From the NCBI GenBank assembly GCA_028277405.1, contig JANQGH010000050.1:62001-126000 (forward strand): a DNA stretch of 64,000 nucleotides, read 5' to 3'. This DNA is from Alphaproteobacteria bacterium. GTDB taxonomy: Bacteria; Pseudomonadota; Alphaproteobacteria; DSM-16000; Inquilinaceae. Every line of letters starts with the position of its first letter. Within the stretch, counting starts at the first letter, position 1. This document shows, piece by piece, positions 33,805 to 42,124 of the stretch. The position numbers and the translations under genes were made by a program. The notes beneath the pieces are model-generated. The model saw only the letters and a list, made by a program, of their open reading frames with translations. It did no database searches and was not told where the DNA came from.

Positions 33805-35379
33805 CTAGGCCGGCTCCAGATCAACCGAATAGAGGGTCTCGCCCGCGATGTTCATCAGGCCGACGGTCATGACTTCGGTGTCGCGATCGATGTCGACCTG
33901 GCCGAAGAACTGCAGGCCGGCGCTGGGCGGCAGGTTGAACTGACCTTCGGGTGGGGCGGACTGGAACATCACCTGCGGGCCGAACGTGTTGTCCAACTCA
34001 TTGGGGCCGAAGGTGCCGGCATGGATCGGGCCGGAGACGAACTCCCAAAACGGGGCGAAGTCCTGGAATTGGGCCTGGTTGGGGTCGTAATAGTGGGCGG
34101 CGGTGTAGTGCACGTCGGCGGTCAGCCAGACCGTGTTGGTGATGGTGTTGCGGTGGATGAAGCTCAAGAGATCGGCGATGTCGAACTCGCGGCCGCGCAC
34201 CGGCCCGTCGCCGTTGGCGACATTCTCGAACGTGTCGCGCGCGCGCCAATTGTCGAACACGACGAGGCCGATCGGCATGTCAGCCGCGATCACCTTCCAG
34301 GTCGCGTCGCTGGCCAGCAGCTCCTGCTTCAGCCAGCGCAGTTGCTCCGCGCCCAGGAAGGCCGTGTCGGCGGACGGCGCGTCCTGGTCGTTGGCGCCGT
34401 TGGGGCCGCGATAGCTGCGCATGTCCAGGAAGAAGATGTCCAGCGACGGGCCATAGGCGATCTTGCGATAGATCCGGCGCGGGTCGGCCGGGTTTTCACG
34501 GATGGGTATGCATTGGCGGAACGCGCGATTGGCGCGGGCGGCCAGCAGCGAGACGCTTTTGACCGTGTAGCGGTCGTCGTCCACCAGTTGCTCGCCGGGA
34601 TACCAGTTGTTGACGACCTCATGGTCGTCCCACTGGGCGAACATCGGCACGGTCTGGTTGAAGGCGCGGACGTTGTCGTCGAGCATGTTGTAGAGAAAGT
34701 TGCCGCGAAACTCGGCCATGGTTTCGGCGACCTTGGCCTTTTCCGGCGTGACCAGGTTGCGCCACACCGTGCCGTCATCCAACGGCACCACGGCCTCAAG
34801 CGGGTCGTCGCAATAAACCGTGTCGCCGGAATGGATGAAGAAGTCGGGATTGGTGGCCAGCATGGCGCCATAGCCGCGCATGCCGCCCCGGTCGCGGTCG
34901 ATGCCCCAGCCCTGGCCGGCGGTGTCGCCGGACCAGACGAAGCGGATGTCCCGCCGCGTGGCCGGCGCGGTCCGGAAATGGCCGACCAGCGGTTCGCTGT
35001 AAGCGCCGGGGTCGTCCAGGCTTTGAAAGCTGACCTGGTAGAAGATGTCCTGCCCCGGCGGCAGCCCGGTCAGGCCCTGCTTGGCGGTGAACCCGGTCTC
35101 GGCGAGCGCGTCCGGGCCGATGATCCGGCGCGGGTTTGTGAGGCTTTGGGTCGTGTCCCAGTCGATCAGCATGGTCGCCGGCTGGTCGGCGCGGGCCCAG
35201 ACGGTCGCCGACGTCATATCGACATCGCCGGATTGCAGACCATGGGTGATGCTGGGCCGGGCGGCCTGGGCGATGGAAGGGGCGCCGATCAATCCGCTCG
35301 CGCCGCCACTGACAACGGCGCTTAGGGCGGCGCTGGACTTCAGGAGTTGGCGGCGGGTGGCGAGCAGTCTGCGGATCAT
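33805..35379 (-). CDS. phoD: PhoD-like alkaline phosphatase
   Basis: Secreted metallophosphoesterase of 524 residues that releases phosphate from phosphodiesters and monoesters. The N-terminus has a Tat-like signal (TRRQLLKSSAALSAVVSGG). A PhoD N-terminal fibronectin-like domain (ITHGLQSGDVDMTSATVWAR) precedes the catalytic domain with WSGDTAGQGWG, FFIHSGDTVYCD and MFAQWDDHEVVNNWYPG, and later ADVHYTAAHYY. I prefer the ATG at 35379, because AAGGA lies about 8 bases upstream; the ATG at 35388 overlaps that Shine-Dalgarno sequence. Confidence 0.93.
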   Translation of the reverse strand: MIRRLLATRRQLLKSSAALSAVVSGGASGLIGAPSIAQAARPSITHGLQSGDVDMTSATVWARADQPATMLIDWDTTQSLTNPRRIIGPDALAETGFTAKQGLTGLPPGQDIFYQVSFQSLDDPGAYSEPLVGHFRTAPATRRDIRFVWSGDTAGQGWGIDRDRGGMRGYGAMLATNPDFFIHSGDTVYCDDPLEAVVPLDDGTVWRNLVTPEKAKVAETMAEFRGNFLYNMLDDNVRAFNQTVPMFAQWDDHEVVNNWYPGEQLVDDDRYTVKSVSLLAARANRAFRQCIPIRENPADPRRIYRKIAYGPSLDIFFLDMRSYRGPNGANDQDAPSADTAFLGAEQLRWLKQELLASDATWKVIAADMPIGLVVFDNWRARDTFENVANGDGPVRGREFDIADLLSFIHRNTITNTVWLTADVHYTAAHYYDPNQAQFQDFAPFWEFVSGPIHAGTFGPNELDNTFGPQVMFQSAPPEGQFNLPPSAGLQFFGQVDIDRDTEVMTVGLMNIAGETLYSVDLEPA

Positions 35380-35498
35380 GGCGTGCATCCTTGGACGGTG
35401 CGGCTGGTGAACGCACCTTGAATGATGCCATGGCTGGGAAACGTTTCAACGTCGCTGTCGCCTCGCGTGGATGACGGGGCGCTTGAGCCCGCCTGGGC

Positions 35499-35696
35499 TC
35501 AGCGCCGGCTGGTTTCGGTCGCGATCGTGTAGCGGGCGTGCGCGTCGTAGCGGCTTGCGGTGGCGAGCTGGCGCCATTCCGCCAGGGCGTCGTCATAGCT
35601 GGCGAATGGGCCGCTGAGCGAGCCGGTGTCCGGCTTCAACCGGGTGAAGCCCGTGTCTTCATACTCCCCGCCGACGATCCAAAAACGCGTATCCAT
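35499..35696 (-). CDS. DUF4170 domain-containing small protein
   Basis: A 65-residue protein. The sequence FWIVGGEYEDTGFTRLKPDT followed by GPFASYDDALAEWRQLA and DAHARYTI matches the short alphaproteobacterial DUF4170 family, whose function is unknown. The ATG at 35696 follows GGGAGAGG at good spacing; a GTG six bases upstream is the alternative. It lies between phoD and aceA, each more than 100 bases away, so it is probably expressed alone. Confidence 0.8.
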   Translation of the reverse strand: MDTRFWIVGGEYEDTGFTRLKPDTGSLSGPFASYDDALAEWRQLATASRYDAHARYTIATETSRR

Positions 35697-35833
35697 TGTC
35701 ACCTCTCCCCCATGATGTTGCGCGGGCTGGGCGGACCGGAGGAATCCAGCGTCCTCGTCTCAAGGTCGATCCGCCCGCCCTGGCACCGCTGTCGGCCTTC
35801 CCCTGGGGTCCGGCAGCAGCAGTCTGTGTGCGG

Positions 35834-37129
35834 TCAGCGGAACTGGGCCGCCTCGGTGCTTTCGGCCAAGGCTGTCGTTGACGATTTGCCGCCGGAGATG
35901 GCCAGGCTGACTGCGTCGAAATAGCCGGTGCCGACCTCGCGTTGGTGCTTGGTCGCCGTATAGCCGTCGGTCTCGGCCGCGAATTCGGCCTCTTGCAGTT
36001 CCGAATAGGCGGCCATCTGGCGCTCCTTGTAGCCCCGCGCCAGGTCGAACGTCGCCATGTTCAGGCTGTGGAAGCCGGCCAAGGTGATGAATTGGAACTT
36101 GTAGCCCATGGCGCCGAGTTCGCGCTGGAACCGGGCGATCGTGGCGTCATCCAGATTGGCCTTCCAGTTGAAGCTGGGTGAGCAGTTGTAGGCCAGCATC
36201 TTGCCCGGGAAGGCGCGCTGGATCGCCTCGGCGAAGGCCTTGGCCTGGTCCAGGTTGGGCCTTGAGGTTTCCATCCACAACAGGTCGGCATAGGGCGCGA
36301 AGGCCAACCCGCGCTCGATGCAGTATTCCAGCCGGTTTTCCTTCTTGATCGGATAGAAGCCCTCGTCCGTCCGGGCCTCGCGGTCGATGTAGGGATGGTC
36401 GCGCTCGTCGATGTCGCTGGTGATCAGCTTGGCGCTTTCAGCATCGGTGCGGGCGATCACCAGGGTCGGCACATCCATCACGTCGGCCGCCAGGCGCGCC
36501 GCGTTTAGTGTGCGCACGAAACTCTTCATCGGCACCAGAACCTTGCCGCCCAGATGGCCGCACTTCTTTTCCGAGGCCAGCTGGTCCTCGAAATGCACGC
36601 CCGCCGCGCCGGCCTCGATCATCGCCTTCATCAGCTCGAAGGCGTTCAGCGGCCCGCCAAAGCCGGCCTCGGCATCGGCGACGATCGGCGCGAACCAATG
36701 GCGTTGGGCGCCGCCCTCGGCATGTTCGATCTGATCGGCCCGCTGCAGAGTGCGGTTGATCCTGTCCACCACCTCCGGCACCGAGTTGGCGGGGTAGAGG
36801 CTTTGGTCCGGATACATCGCGCCAGCGGTGTTGGCGTCGGCCGCGACCTGCCAGCCGGACAGATAGATCGCCTCCAGCCCGGCGCGGACCATCTGCATCG
36901 CCTGCGTGCCGTTGGTCGCACCCAGCCCGTTGACGAAATCGCGCTTGTGCAGCAGTTCCCACAGGCGCCTTGCGCCGATGGTCGCCAGCGTGTGTTCGAT
37001 CGTCACGGTGCCGCGCAGCCGATCGACATCTTCAGGCGTGTAATCCCGGCGGATACCGTCGAAGCGTTGCTCGTGCACCGTGCCGCGCATGTCCGTCTCT
37101 GTGTGTCGGCCGTGGTCCAACGGGGCCAT
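35834..37129 (-). CDS. aceA: Isocitrate lyase
   Basis: Splits isocitrate into succinate and glyoxylate, the first step of the glyoxylate shunt for growth on acetate or fatty acids. The 431-residue protein has the catalytic-Cys signature [14 protein letters not shown] near residue 188, [32 protein letters not shown] and [15 protein letters not shown]. Length is typical for the bacterial short form. It is divergent from an ScfR/RamB-like regulator, the standard arrangement for this gene in alphaproteobacteria. Malate synthase is not in the window; fadD nearby fits fatty acid use. Confidence 0.97.
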   Translation of the reverse strand: MAPLDHGRHTETDMRGTVHEQRFDGIRRDYTPEDVDRLRGTVTIEHTLATIGARRLWELLHKRDFVNGLGATNGTQAMQMVRAGLEAIYLSGWQVAADANTAGAMYPDQSLYPANSVPEVVDRINRTLQRADQIEHAEGGAQRHWFAPIVADAEAGFGGPLNAFELMKAMIEAGAAGVHFEDQLASEKKCGHLGGKVLVPMKSFVRTLNAARLAADVMDVPTLVIARTDAESAKLITSDIDERDHPYIDREARTDEGFYPIKKENRLEYCIERGLAFAPYADLLWMETSRPNLDQAKAFAEAIQRAFPGKMLAYNCSPSFNWKANLDDATIARFQRELGAMGYKFQFITLAGFHSLNMATFDLARGYKERQMAAYSELQEAEFAAETDGYTATKHQREVGTGYFDAVSLAISGGKSSTTALAESTEAAQFR

Positions 37130-37300
37130 GATCTTGCTCCTTGTCTATTGCGAACCGCTCAAGCGGCGGTCCCGTATTTCATGCCCTGACCATCTCAGTG
37201 ATTCTTACAACAAGCAATAAGTCCTTGAACGTAATGATGTCTTTCTGTAAAAATAGAGCTCAACAGTCGCGCATATTTGTAAAGGTTGTGGATTATTCGG
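37130..37300. promoter_or_regulatory. aceA-scfR divergent promoter region with TTTGTAAA-type sites
   Basis: Markedly AT-rich compared with its flanks. TTTGTAAA lies at 37276-37283 and the related TTTCTGTAAA at 37242-37251. Regulators of this ScfR/RamB/PccR group are reported to bind TTTGCAAA-like repeats, so these are candidate operators for the adjacent regulator on its own and the aceA promoters. The matching is by eye. Confidence 0.4.
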
Positions 37301-38764
37301 ATGGCGCGGAAGATCATGCTGGGGCACAAGGTCCGCCGGCTGCGACGGGACCGGGATCTGACCCAGACCGCGATGGCCGAACGGCTTGGCATCTCGCCCA
37401 GCTATCTGAACCTGATCGAAAGCAATCAGCGCCCGGTGACGGTCGATCTCTTGCTGCGGATCGGTCAGGAATTCGACGTCGATGTCGGGCGGTTTGCCGA
37501 GGATGAGGGCGCGCGGCTGCTCAGCGGTTTGCAAGAGGTCTTCGCCGATCCGCTGTTGGCCACGGCGGACGTAAAGCGGCAAGACCTCATGGAGTTGTCA
37601 GAGCGCGTGCCGACGGCGGCCAAGGCGATGATTTCGCTTTTCCATGCCTATCGCGATCTGGTTCGGGATACGCGTCTCATGCAGTCGTCGGAGGCGTCCG
37701 GTTCGAACAGCGAGACCGGCGTCCCAGCCGGCCAAGGCACCAGCTTTGCGATGGACGAGGTCGGCGACTATCTGCACGACCACGGCAACCATTTCGAACC
37801 GTTGGAGGCGGCGGCCGAGGAGGTTTGGCACGAGGGCGGGATCGAGCCGGGCAATCTCTATCAAGGGCTGGTCGGTTATCTGGACCGCGAACTGGCCCTT
37901 CGGGTGAAGATCGTGCCCAGCGACGTGATGGCCGGGCTGCAACGCCGCTATGACCGGCACGGCAGGCGCATTCTGCTGGCCGAGATGCTGCCGCCATCGA
38001 CCCGGGCGTTTCAACTGGCGCTGCAGCTCGCCCTGATCAAATACCGCAGCCTGCTGGACGGCATGGTGCGTGATGCGCGGCTGGTCAGCGACGACGCCAA
38101 GCCGCTGGTGCGGATCGCGCTCGCCAACTATCTCGCCGGGGCGTTGACCATGCCGTATGACCGGTTTTGGCGGGCCGCGACCGCCGTGCGCTACGATATC
38201 CAGGTCTTGGGCCAGCGCTTCGACGCCAGCTTTGAGCAGGTCTGCCACCGGCTGACCACCTTGCAGCGGCCGGGCGCCAAGGGCGTACCGTTCTTCATGA
38301 TCCGGGTCGACACGGCCGGCAACGTCTCCAAGCGTTTCAGCGCCAAGGGGGCCGCCGTGGCCCAGTTCGGTGGCGCCTGCCCGCGCTGGAACGTGCATGA
38401 CGCGTTTCGCGCGCCGGGTCTTCACATCCAGGTGTCCGAGATGCCGGACGGCGAACGCTACTTCTCCGTCGCGCGCGCGATCGCCAAGCCCGGCTCCGGC
38501 TTCCACAATCCGGGCCAGCGGCTGGCCATCGCGCTGGGCTGTGAGATCGCCCATGCCGCGCAACTGGTTTATGCCGATGGCGTCGACCTGTTGAACGAGG
38601 ACATCGCGGTGCCGATCGGCCCGCATTGCCGGATCTGCGAACGGATCGATTGCAATCAGCGCGCCTTTCCGCCGATAACCCACCGGCTGGTGGTGGACGA
38701 CAACCAGCGCGGCATGGCCGCCTACGGGCTGGCGCCCCGGGTGCCGGAGGGCGATGCCGCATGA
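37301..38764 (+). CDS. ScfR/RamB-type transcriptional regulator of short-chain acyl-CoA metabolism
   Basis: A 487-residue regulator. Residues about 5-60 are an XRE helix-turn-helix (KVRRLRRDRDLTQTAMAERL, GISPSYLNLIESNQRPV). The remainder is the large ligand domain (DUF2083-type). It ends in the conserved cysteine cluster GPHCRICERIDCNQRAFPP near residue 450. Proteins of this group sense acetyl-, propionyl- or similar acyl-CoA and control isocitrate lyase or propionyl-CoA genes. Being divergent from aceA makes that its likely target. ATG at 37301 is chosen over a TTG 15 bases upstream. Confidence 0.9.
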   Translation: MARKIMLGHKVRRLRRDRDLTQTAMAERLGISPSYLNLIESNQRPVTVDLLLRIGQEFDVDVGRFAEDEGARLLSGLQEVFADPLLATADVKRQDLMELSERVPTAAKAMISLFHAYRDLVRDTRLMQSSEASGSNSETGVPAGQGTSFAMDEVGDYLHDHGNHFEPLEAAAEEVWHEGGIEPGNLYQGLVGYLDRELALRVKIVPSDVMAGLQRRYDRHGRRILLAEMLPPSTRAFQLALQLALIKYRSLLDGMVRDARLVSDDAKPLVRIALANYLAGALTMPYDRFWRAATAVRYDIQVLGQRFDASFEQVCHRLTTLQRPGAKGVPFFMIRVDTAGNVSKRFSAKGAAVAQFGGACPRWNVHDAFRAPGLHIQVSEMPDGERYFSVARAIAKPGSGFHNPGQRLAIALGCEIAHAAQLVYADGVDLLNEDIAVPIGPHCRICERIDCNQRAFPPITHRLVVDDNQRGMAAYGLAPRVPEGDAA

Positions 38765-38794
38765 GGGAGGCAACAGGCGCGCTAAGGTACGACG

Positions 38795-38941
38795 ATGCTG
38801 TTACAAATTCTGCTGATCGCCGCGCTTGCCGCGCTCTTGTTCCCCGGCATCCGCCGCCGTCTCTCGCGCCTGGCGCTGTTCGGCCTTGGCTTCGTGGTCA
38901 TCTTTGGCCTGATCACCAGCCTGTTTCTGACCTCCGGTTAG
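38795..38941 (+). CDS. 48-residue two-helix membrane protein
   Basis: Short gene starting ATG at 38795 with AAGG upstream. The product is almost wholly hydrophobic: LLQILLIAALAALLF, a basic turn GIRRRLSRL, then ALFGLGFVVIFGLITSLFL. Charge distribution places the RRR turn in the cytoplasm. No family recognised. It starts 30 bases after the scfR stop, so it may be in that transcript, and its stop overlaps the convergent GFA gene by 4 bases. The coding-like third positions (mostly G/C) support it as real. Confidence 0.5.
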   Translation: MLLQILLIAALAALLFPGIRRRLSRLALFGLGFVVIFGLITSLFLTSG

Positions 38942-39411
38942 GCTGACGGGGGTGCATCCCTGAACTGCTCTGAATAGGCCTCGGTCAGGCCCGCGAACTC
39001 CTCCATCGCCGGCAGGGTTTCGTAGCTGTGAACGGCCGCGGTCGTGGCCCAGGGCAGCTTTTCCCACGTCCACACCTCGATAAACGGCGTGAACCAGCTT
39101 GGGTCGTCCAGCATGGTCGGGCGCAGATTGACCAGCCAGTCCATACCCTCGGGCCGGGTGAACATCCAGGTCATGCAGGTCGGGCAGAAAAAGTGGCGCG
39201 TGGCGCCGTGCAGCCCGCCGATGACCGGGTCGCCCTTGGTGACCTCGAACCCGTCGCTGGGGATCGCGGCGCTGAGGGAATAGGCGCTCGACGACATGCG
39301 CTGGCAGCCCGTGCAGTGGCAGGCCATAGCCAGAAGGGGCGGCGCGCTGATCGTGAACCGAACGTCCCCACAGCGGCAGCCGCCATCCTGCGGCAAGGTC
39401 AGTTGCCCCAT
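38938..39411 (-). CDS. GFA family (glutathione-dependent formaldehyde-activating enzyme/CENP-V fold) protein
   Basis: A 157-residue zinc protein. Cysteine pairs of the GFA fold are visible: GGCRCGDVRF at residue 10, ACHCTGCQRM near 32, and FFCPTCMTWMF near 77. Family members bind two zinc ions, and one was described as accelerating S-hydroxymethylglutathione formation, a claim now debated. The specific substrate is unknown. Monocistronic, convergent with the small membrane gene. Confidence 0.9.
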   Translation of the reverse strand: MGQLTLPQDGGCRCGDVRFTISAPPLLAMACHCTGCQRMSSSAYSLSAAIPSDGFEVTKGDPVIGGLHGATRHFFCPTCMTWMFTRPEGMDWLVNLRPTMLDDPSWFTPFIEVWTWEKLPWATTAAVHSYETLPAMEEFAGLTEAYSEQFRDAPPSA

Positions 39412-39498
39412 CTCCTCGTTCCTCCGGTTTCGATGTCCACGGACGGTAGGTCATGGCGTTCGACCGCCCGTTCAACCCTGGCGAGCCGTTGTAATGGT

Positions 39499-40395
39499 CT
39501 ATGTCAGCAAGGACTGATGGGCGGCGATGCCCGCCGTGACCCCGTCGGCCAGCGCCCATGAGGCGTTGTGCACCGGTCTGGCGGCGTCGCCAGCGGCATA
39601 GACACCGGCGACCGTCGTTTGCTTTTGCTCATCGGTGCTGATCACGGGGCCAAACGGCCCCTCCTCGAAGCCGCAGCCGAGCTGTTCGGCCAACGGCGCC
39701 GCCATGCGCGTCCGCGAAATCGTGAACAGGGCATCCAACGGGACCTCGCGCCCGTCCGCAAGGCGCGCCGCGCGGAGCGCCGGCACGTCGCCGACGAGTT
39801 CGCTGACCGGCGCGTCTTCAATCTGCAGACCTTTGGCACGCAAGTCACGAAGTGTCGCTTCGTCCGGCGATACGGCACCGTTTGTGAACACAACGATGTT
39901 TGCCGACCAATCGACAAGGACGGCGGCTTGATGCAGCGACTCGTCCATTGTGGCCAGCACGCCCAGGCGGCGGTCCGCCACCTCGTAGCCATCGCAGTAC
40001 GGGCAGTGCAGCACGGACTTGCCCCAGCGCTCTTGAAGTCCCGGTATCGGCGGCAGTTCGTCGACCACGCCTGTTGCCAGGATCATTCGGTTTGCCGTTA
40101 GCGTCTGGCCGTCGGCCAGCGCCACCGAGAACCCATCGCCGTGAGGCCGGGCGTCGACAGCCGCGCCATCGTGGATGGTCGCGCTTGGATAAGCCAGCAA
40201 TTGACGCCGGACCGTGGCGCCGATCTCCGCCGGCGCCATCCCGTCAAAACCAAAGACGCCGTGTGAAGCCCCGGCGAAACGGTTGCGCGGCTTGCCGCTG
40301 TCGATCACGCAGATCTTGCGCCGGGCGCGGGCCAACTGCATCGCGGCGGCCAGGCCGGCCCAACTGCCGCCGACGATGATGACGTCGTAATCCAT
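39499..40395 (-). CDS. Thioredoxin reductase-like NAD(P)/FAD-dependent oxidoreductase
   Basis: A 298-residue flavoprotein. FAD-binding GGSWAGLAAAMQLARARRK is at the N-terminus. A redox-active LHCPYCDGYEVADRRLGVL lies near residue 130 (CPYC in place of the usual CATC of thioredoxin reductase), and VYAAGDAARPVHNASWALAD forms the second FAD motif. It could reduce a disulfide protein or a small molecule; CPYC-type members near LysR regulators are often stress-related. ATG at 40395 begins MDYDVIIVGG. It lies 33 bases after the LysR gene on the same strand and is probably its target. Confidence 0.87.
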   Translation of the reverse strand: MDYDVIIVGGSWAGLAAAMQLARARRKICVIDSGKPRNRFAGASHGVFGFDGMAPAEIGATVRRQLLAYPSATIHDGAAVDARPHGDGFSVALADGQTLTANRMILATGVVDELPPIPGLQERWGKSVLHCPYCDGYEVADRRLGVLATMDESLHQAAVLVDWSANIVVFTNGAVSPDEATLRDLRAKGLQIEDAPVSELVGDVPALRAARLADGREVPLDALFTISRTRMAAPLAEQLGCGFEEGPFGPVISTDEQKQTTVAGVYAAGDAARPVHNASWALADGVTAGIAAHQSLLT

Positions 40396-40428
40396 GGCGT
40401 TTCCGATCAGGCCCACACTATCGGCGCG

Positions 40429-41379
40429 TTATCGCGACACCTTACCGTTATCAGCGATCGCACAGTCGGCCTTGCGCCAGTCGTCCCAGGGCGGTTCGGG
40501 GCCGAAGCGTTTGACCAGGAAGTCGACGAAGCTGCGCACCTTGGCCGCGACGTGGCGGTTTTCGGGATACACCGCATAGACCGCGATGTCGGGCACGCGC
40601 CAGTCGGGCAACAGGGGCACAAGCTTGCCGGCACACAGGTCTGCCCCGACGATGAAGGTCGGCTGAATGACGATCCCTTCGTCGGCGATCGCCGCGTCGC
40701 GCAGAATGTCGCCATTGTTGGCCAGCAGATTGCCCTTGATCGGCACGGTGACATGGCCGGACGGGCCGTCGAAATCCCATTGGTTCGGTCGCGCGGAGTA
40801 GGTGTAGCCGAGACAGTTGTGGCGGGTCAGATCCTCCGGCGTTTTGGGCGTACCCCGCCGTTTGAGATAGCCGGGCGAGGCGCAGAGCGCCAGCCGACAG
40901 CGTGCCAGCTTGCGCGCAATCAGGCTGGAGTCGGCAAGCCGGCCGACACGGATCGCCATGTCGTAGCCCTCGTCGACAAGGTCCACGATCCGGTCGTTCA
41001 AGGTGAGGTTGATCTGCACCTCGGGATGGTCGGCCAGGAAGGCAGGCAGGATCGGCCCCAGTTGAGACAGCGCGAAGGACAGCGGCGCGTTGACCTTCAA
41101 GACGCCGCGCGGCGTCAGGTGAAGGTCGGCCGCCTTGGCCTCCGCATCCTCCAGGTCGGCCACGATCTGCGAGGTGCGATTGTAGAAGTCCGACCCTGCT
41201 TCGGTCAGGCTGAGCCGCCGGGTGGTCCGGTTCAGCAGGCGAATGCCCAGGCGGTTTTCCAGCGACTGCACGTGCTTGCTGGCCATCGCGCGCGACAGGC
41301 CGAGCTGGCGCGCGGCTTCCGAAAAGCTCGCGCTTTCAACGACCTTGTTGAAAACCTCCAGCGATGTCAGCCGGTCCAT
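40429..41379 (-). CDS. LysR family transcriptional regulator
   Basis: A 316-residue LysR protein. The N-terminal winged helix-turn-helix is seen in LTSLEVFNKVVESASFSEAA, RQLGLSRAMASKHVQSLENR and LLNRTTRRLSLTEAG. The effector domain begins near residue 90 (GVLKVNAPLSFALSQLGPIL). The layout fits the DsdA/AaeR-like subgroup that usually controls a neighbouring gene; the flavin oxidoreductase immediately downstream is the best candidate. The inducer is unknown. The 174 bases upstream, towards bcp, presumably hold its promoter. Confidence 0.93.
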   Translation of the reverse strand: MDRLTSLEVFNKVVESASFSEAARQLGLSRAMASKHVQSLENRLGIRLLNRTTRRLSLTEAGSDFYNRTSQIVADLEDAEAKAADLHLTPRGVLKVNAPLSFALSQLGPILPAFLADHPEVQINLTLNDRIVDLVDEGYDMAIRVGRLADSSLIARKLARCRLALCASPGYLKRRGTPKTPEDLTRHNCLGYTYSARPNQWDFDGPSGHVTVPIKGNLLANNGDILRDAAIADEGIVIQPTFIVGADLCAGKLVPLLPDWRVPDIAVYAVYPENRHVAAKVRSFVDFLVKRFGPEPPWDDWRKADCAIADNGKVSR

Positions 41380-41553
41380 GACGGGCCTCGCCCCGTTGTC
41401 CGATCAATCGCGACCGGAGTTCCCGACTATTGTCAATGTCGGGTTGCCGATTCGGGTGGCATTCTACCGATTATCGGCCTTCGGGAAACAGCGGCATCTT
41501 GGTGTGGAGCGCGTTCATCGAACCACACGCTCCTTTGCCTCGGGCCGCCGAGC

Positions 41554-42015
41554 CTAGCCCTTCGCCGCTTCCAATACCGCATCGACATGGCCCGGCACCT
41601 TCACCTTGCGCCAGATGGCGGCCAGCTTGCCGTCCTCGTCGATCAGGAAGGTCGACCGGTCGATGCCCATGTATTTCTTGCCGTACATGCTCTTCTCCAC
41701 CCAAGAGCCGTAGCGTTCGACCGTGTCGCCGTCGGCGTCGGAGGCCAGGGTGAAGTTCAGGCCATACTTGCCGGCGAACTTGTCCAGTTTCGCCACCGGG
41801 TCCTTGGAGATGCCGATGATCTCCGCCCCGGCGCTGCCGAAATCCGGCAGATTGTCGTTGAAACCGCAGCTTTCCTTGGTACAGCCCGGCGTGTCGGCCT
41901 TCGGGTAGAAATAGACGATGACCTTCTTGCCCTTCAGCCCGGACAGGCTGACGCTGCCGCCACCGGCGGTCGGCAAAGAGAAATCCGGGGCGGGCTGGCC
42001 AACTTCAAGCGACAT
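41554..42015 (-). CDS. bcp: Thioredoxin-dependent peroxiredoxin (bacterioferritin comigratory protein)
   Basis: Reduces hydrogen peroxide and organic hydroperoxides. The 153-residue protein has the peroxidatic site FYPKADTPGCTKESCGFND near residue 40, where the first Cys is the peroxidatic residue and the second, five residues on, is the resolving Cys of the atypical BCP type. WVEKSMYGKKYMGIDRSTFL is typical of the family. It follows glnE on the same strand with a gap of about 110 bases, a common alphaproteobacterial neighbourhood. Confidence 0.96.
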   Translation of the reverse strand: MSLEVGQPAPDFSLPTAGGGSVSLSGLKGKKVIVYFYPKADTPGCTKESCGFNDNLPDFGSAGAEIIGISKDPVAKLDKFAGKYGLNFTLASDADGDTVERYGSWVEKSMYGKKYMGIDRSTFLIDEDGKLAAIWRKVKVPGHVDAVLEAAKG

Positions 42016-42124
42016 GGTTGCATTTCCTTGGGTTTGGTCGTCACGAAAACGGGCAGGGGCGGGCCGGCGAAAGCCCGCGATCGTAAAGGTAGTCGACCCT
42101 GTCGGGCCGGCAAGGGCGCGTTCG

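Noticed and set aside
33448-35325. A 625-codon plus-strand open frame over DUF455 and phoD
   Set aside because: Antisense shadow; the minus strand carries signal peptide and PhoD motifs, the plus strand none.
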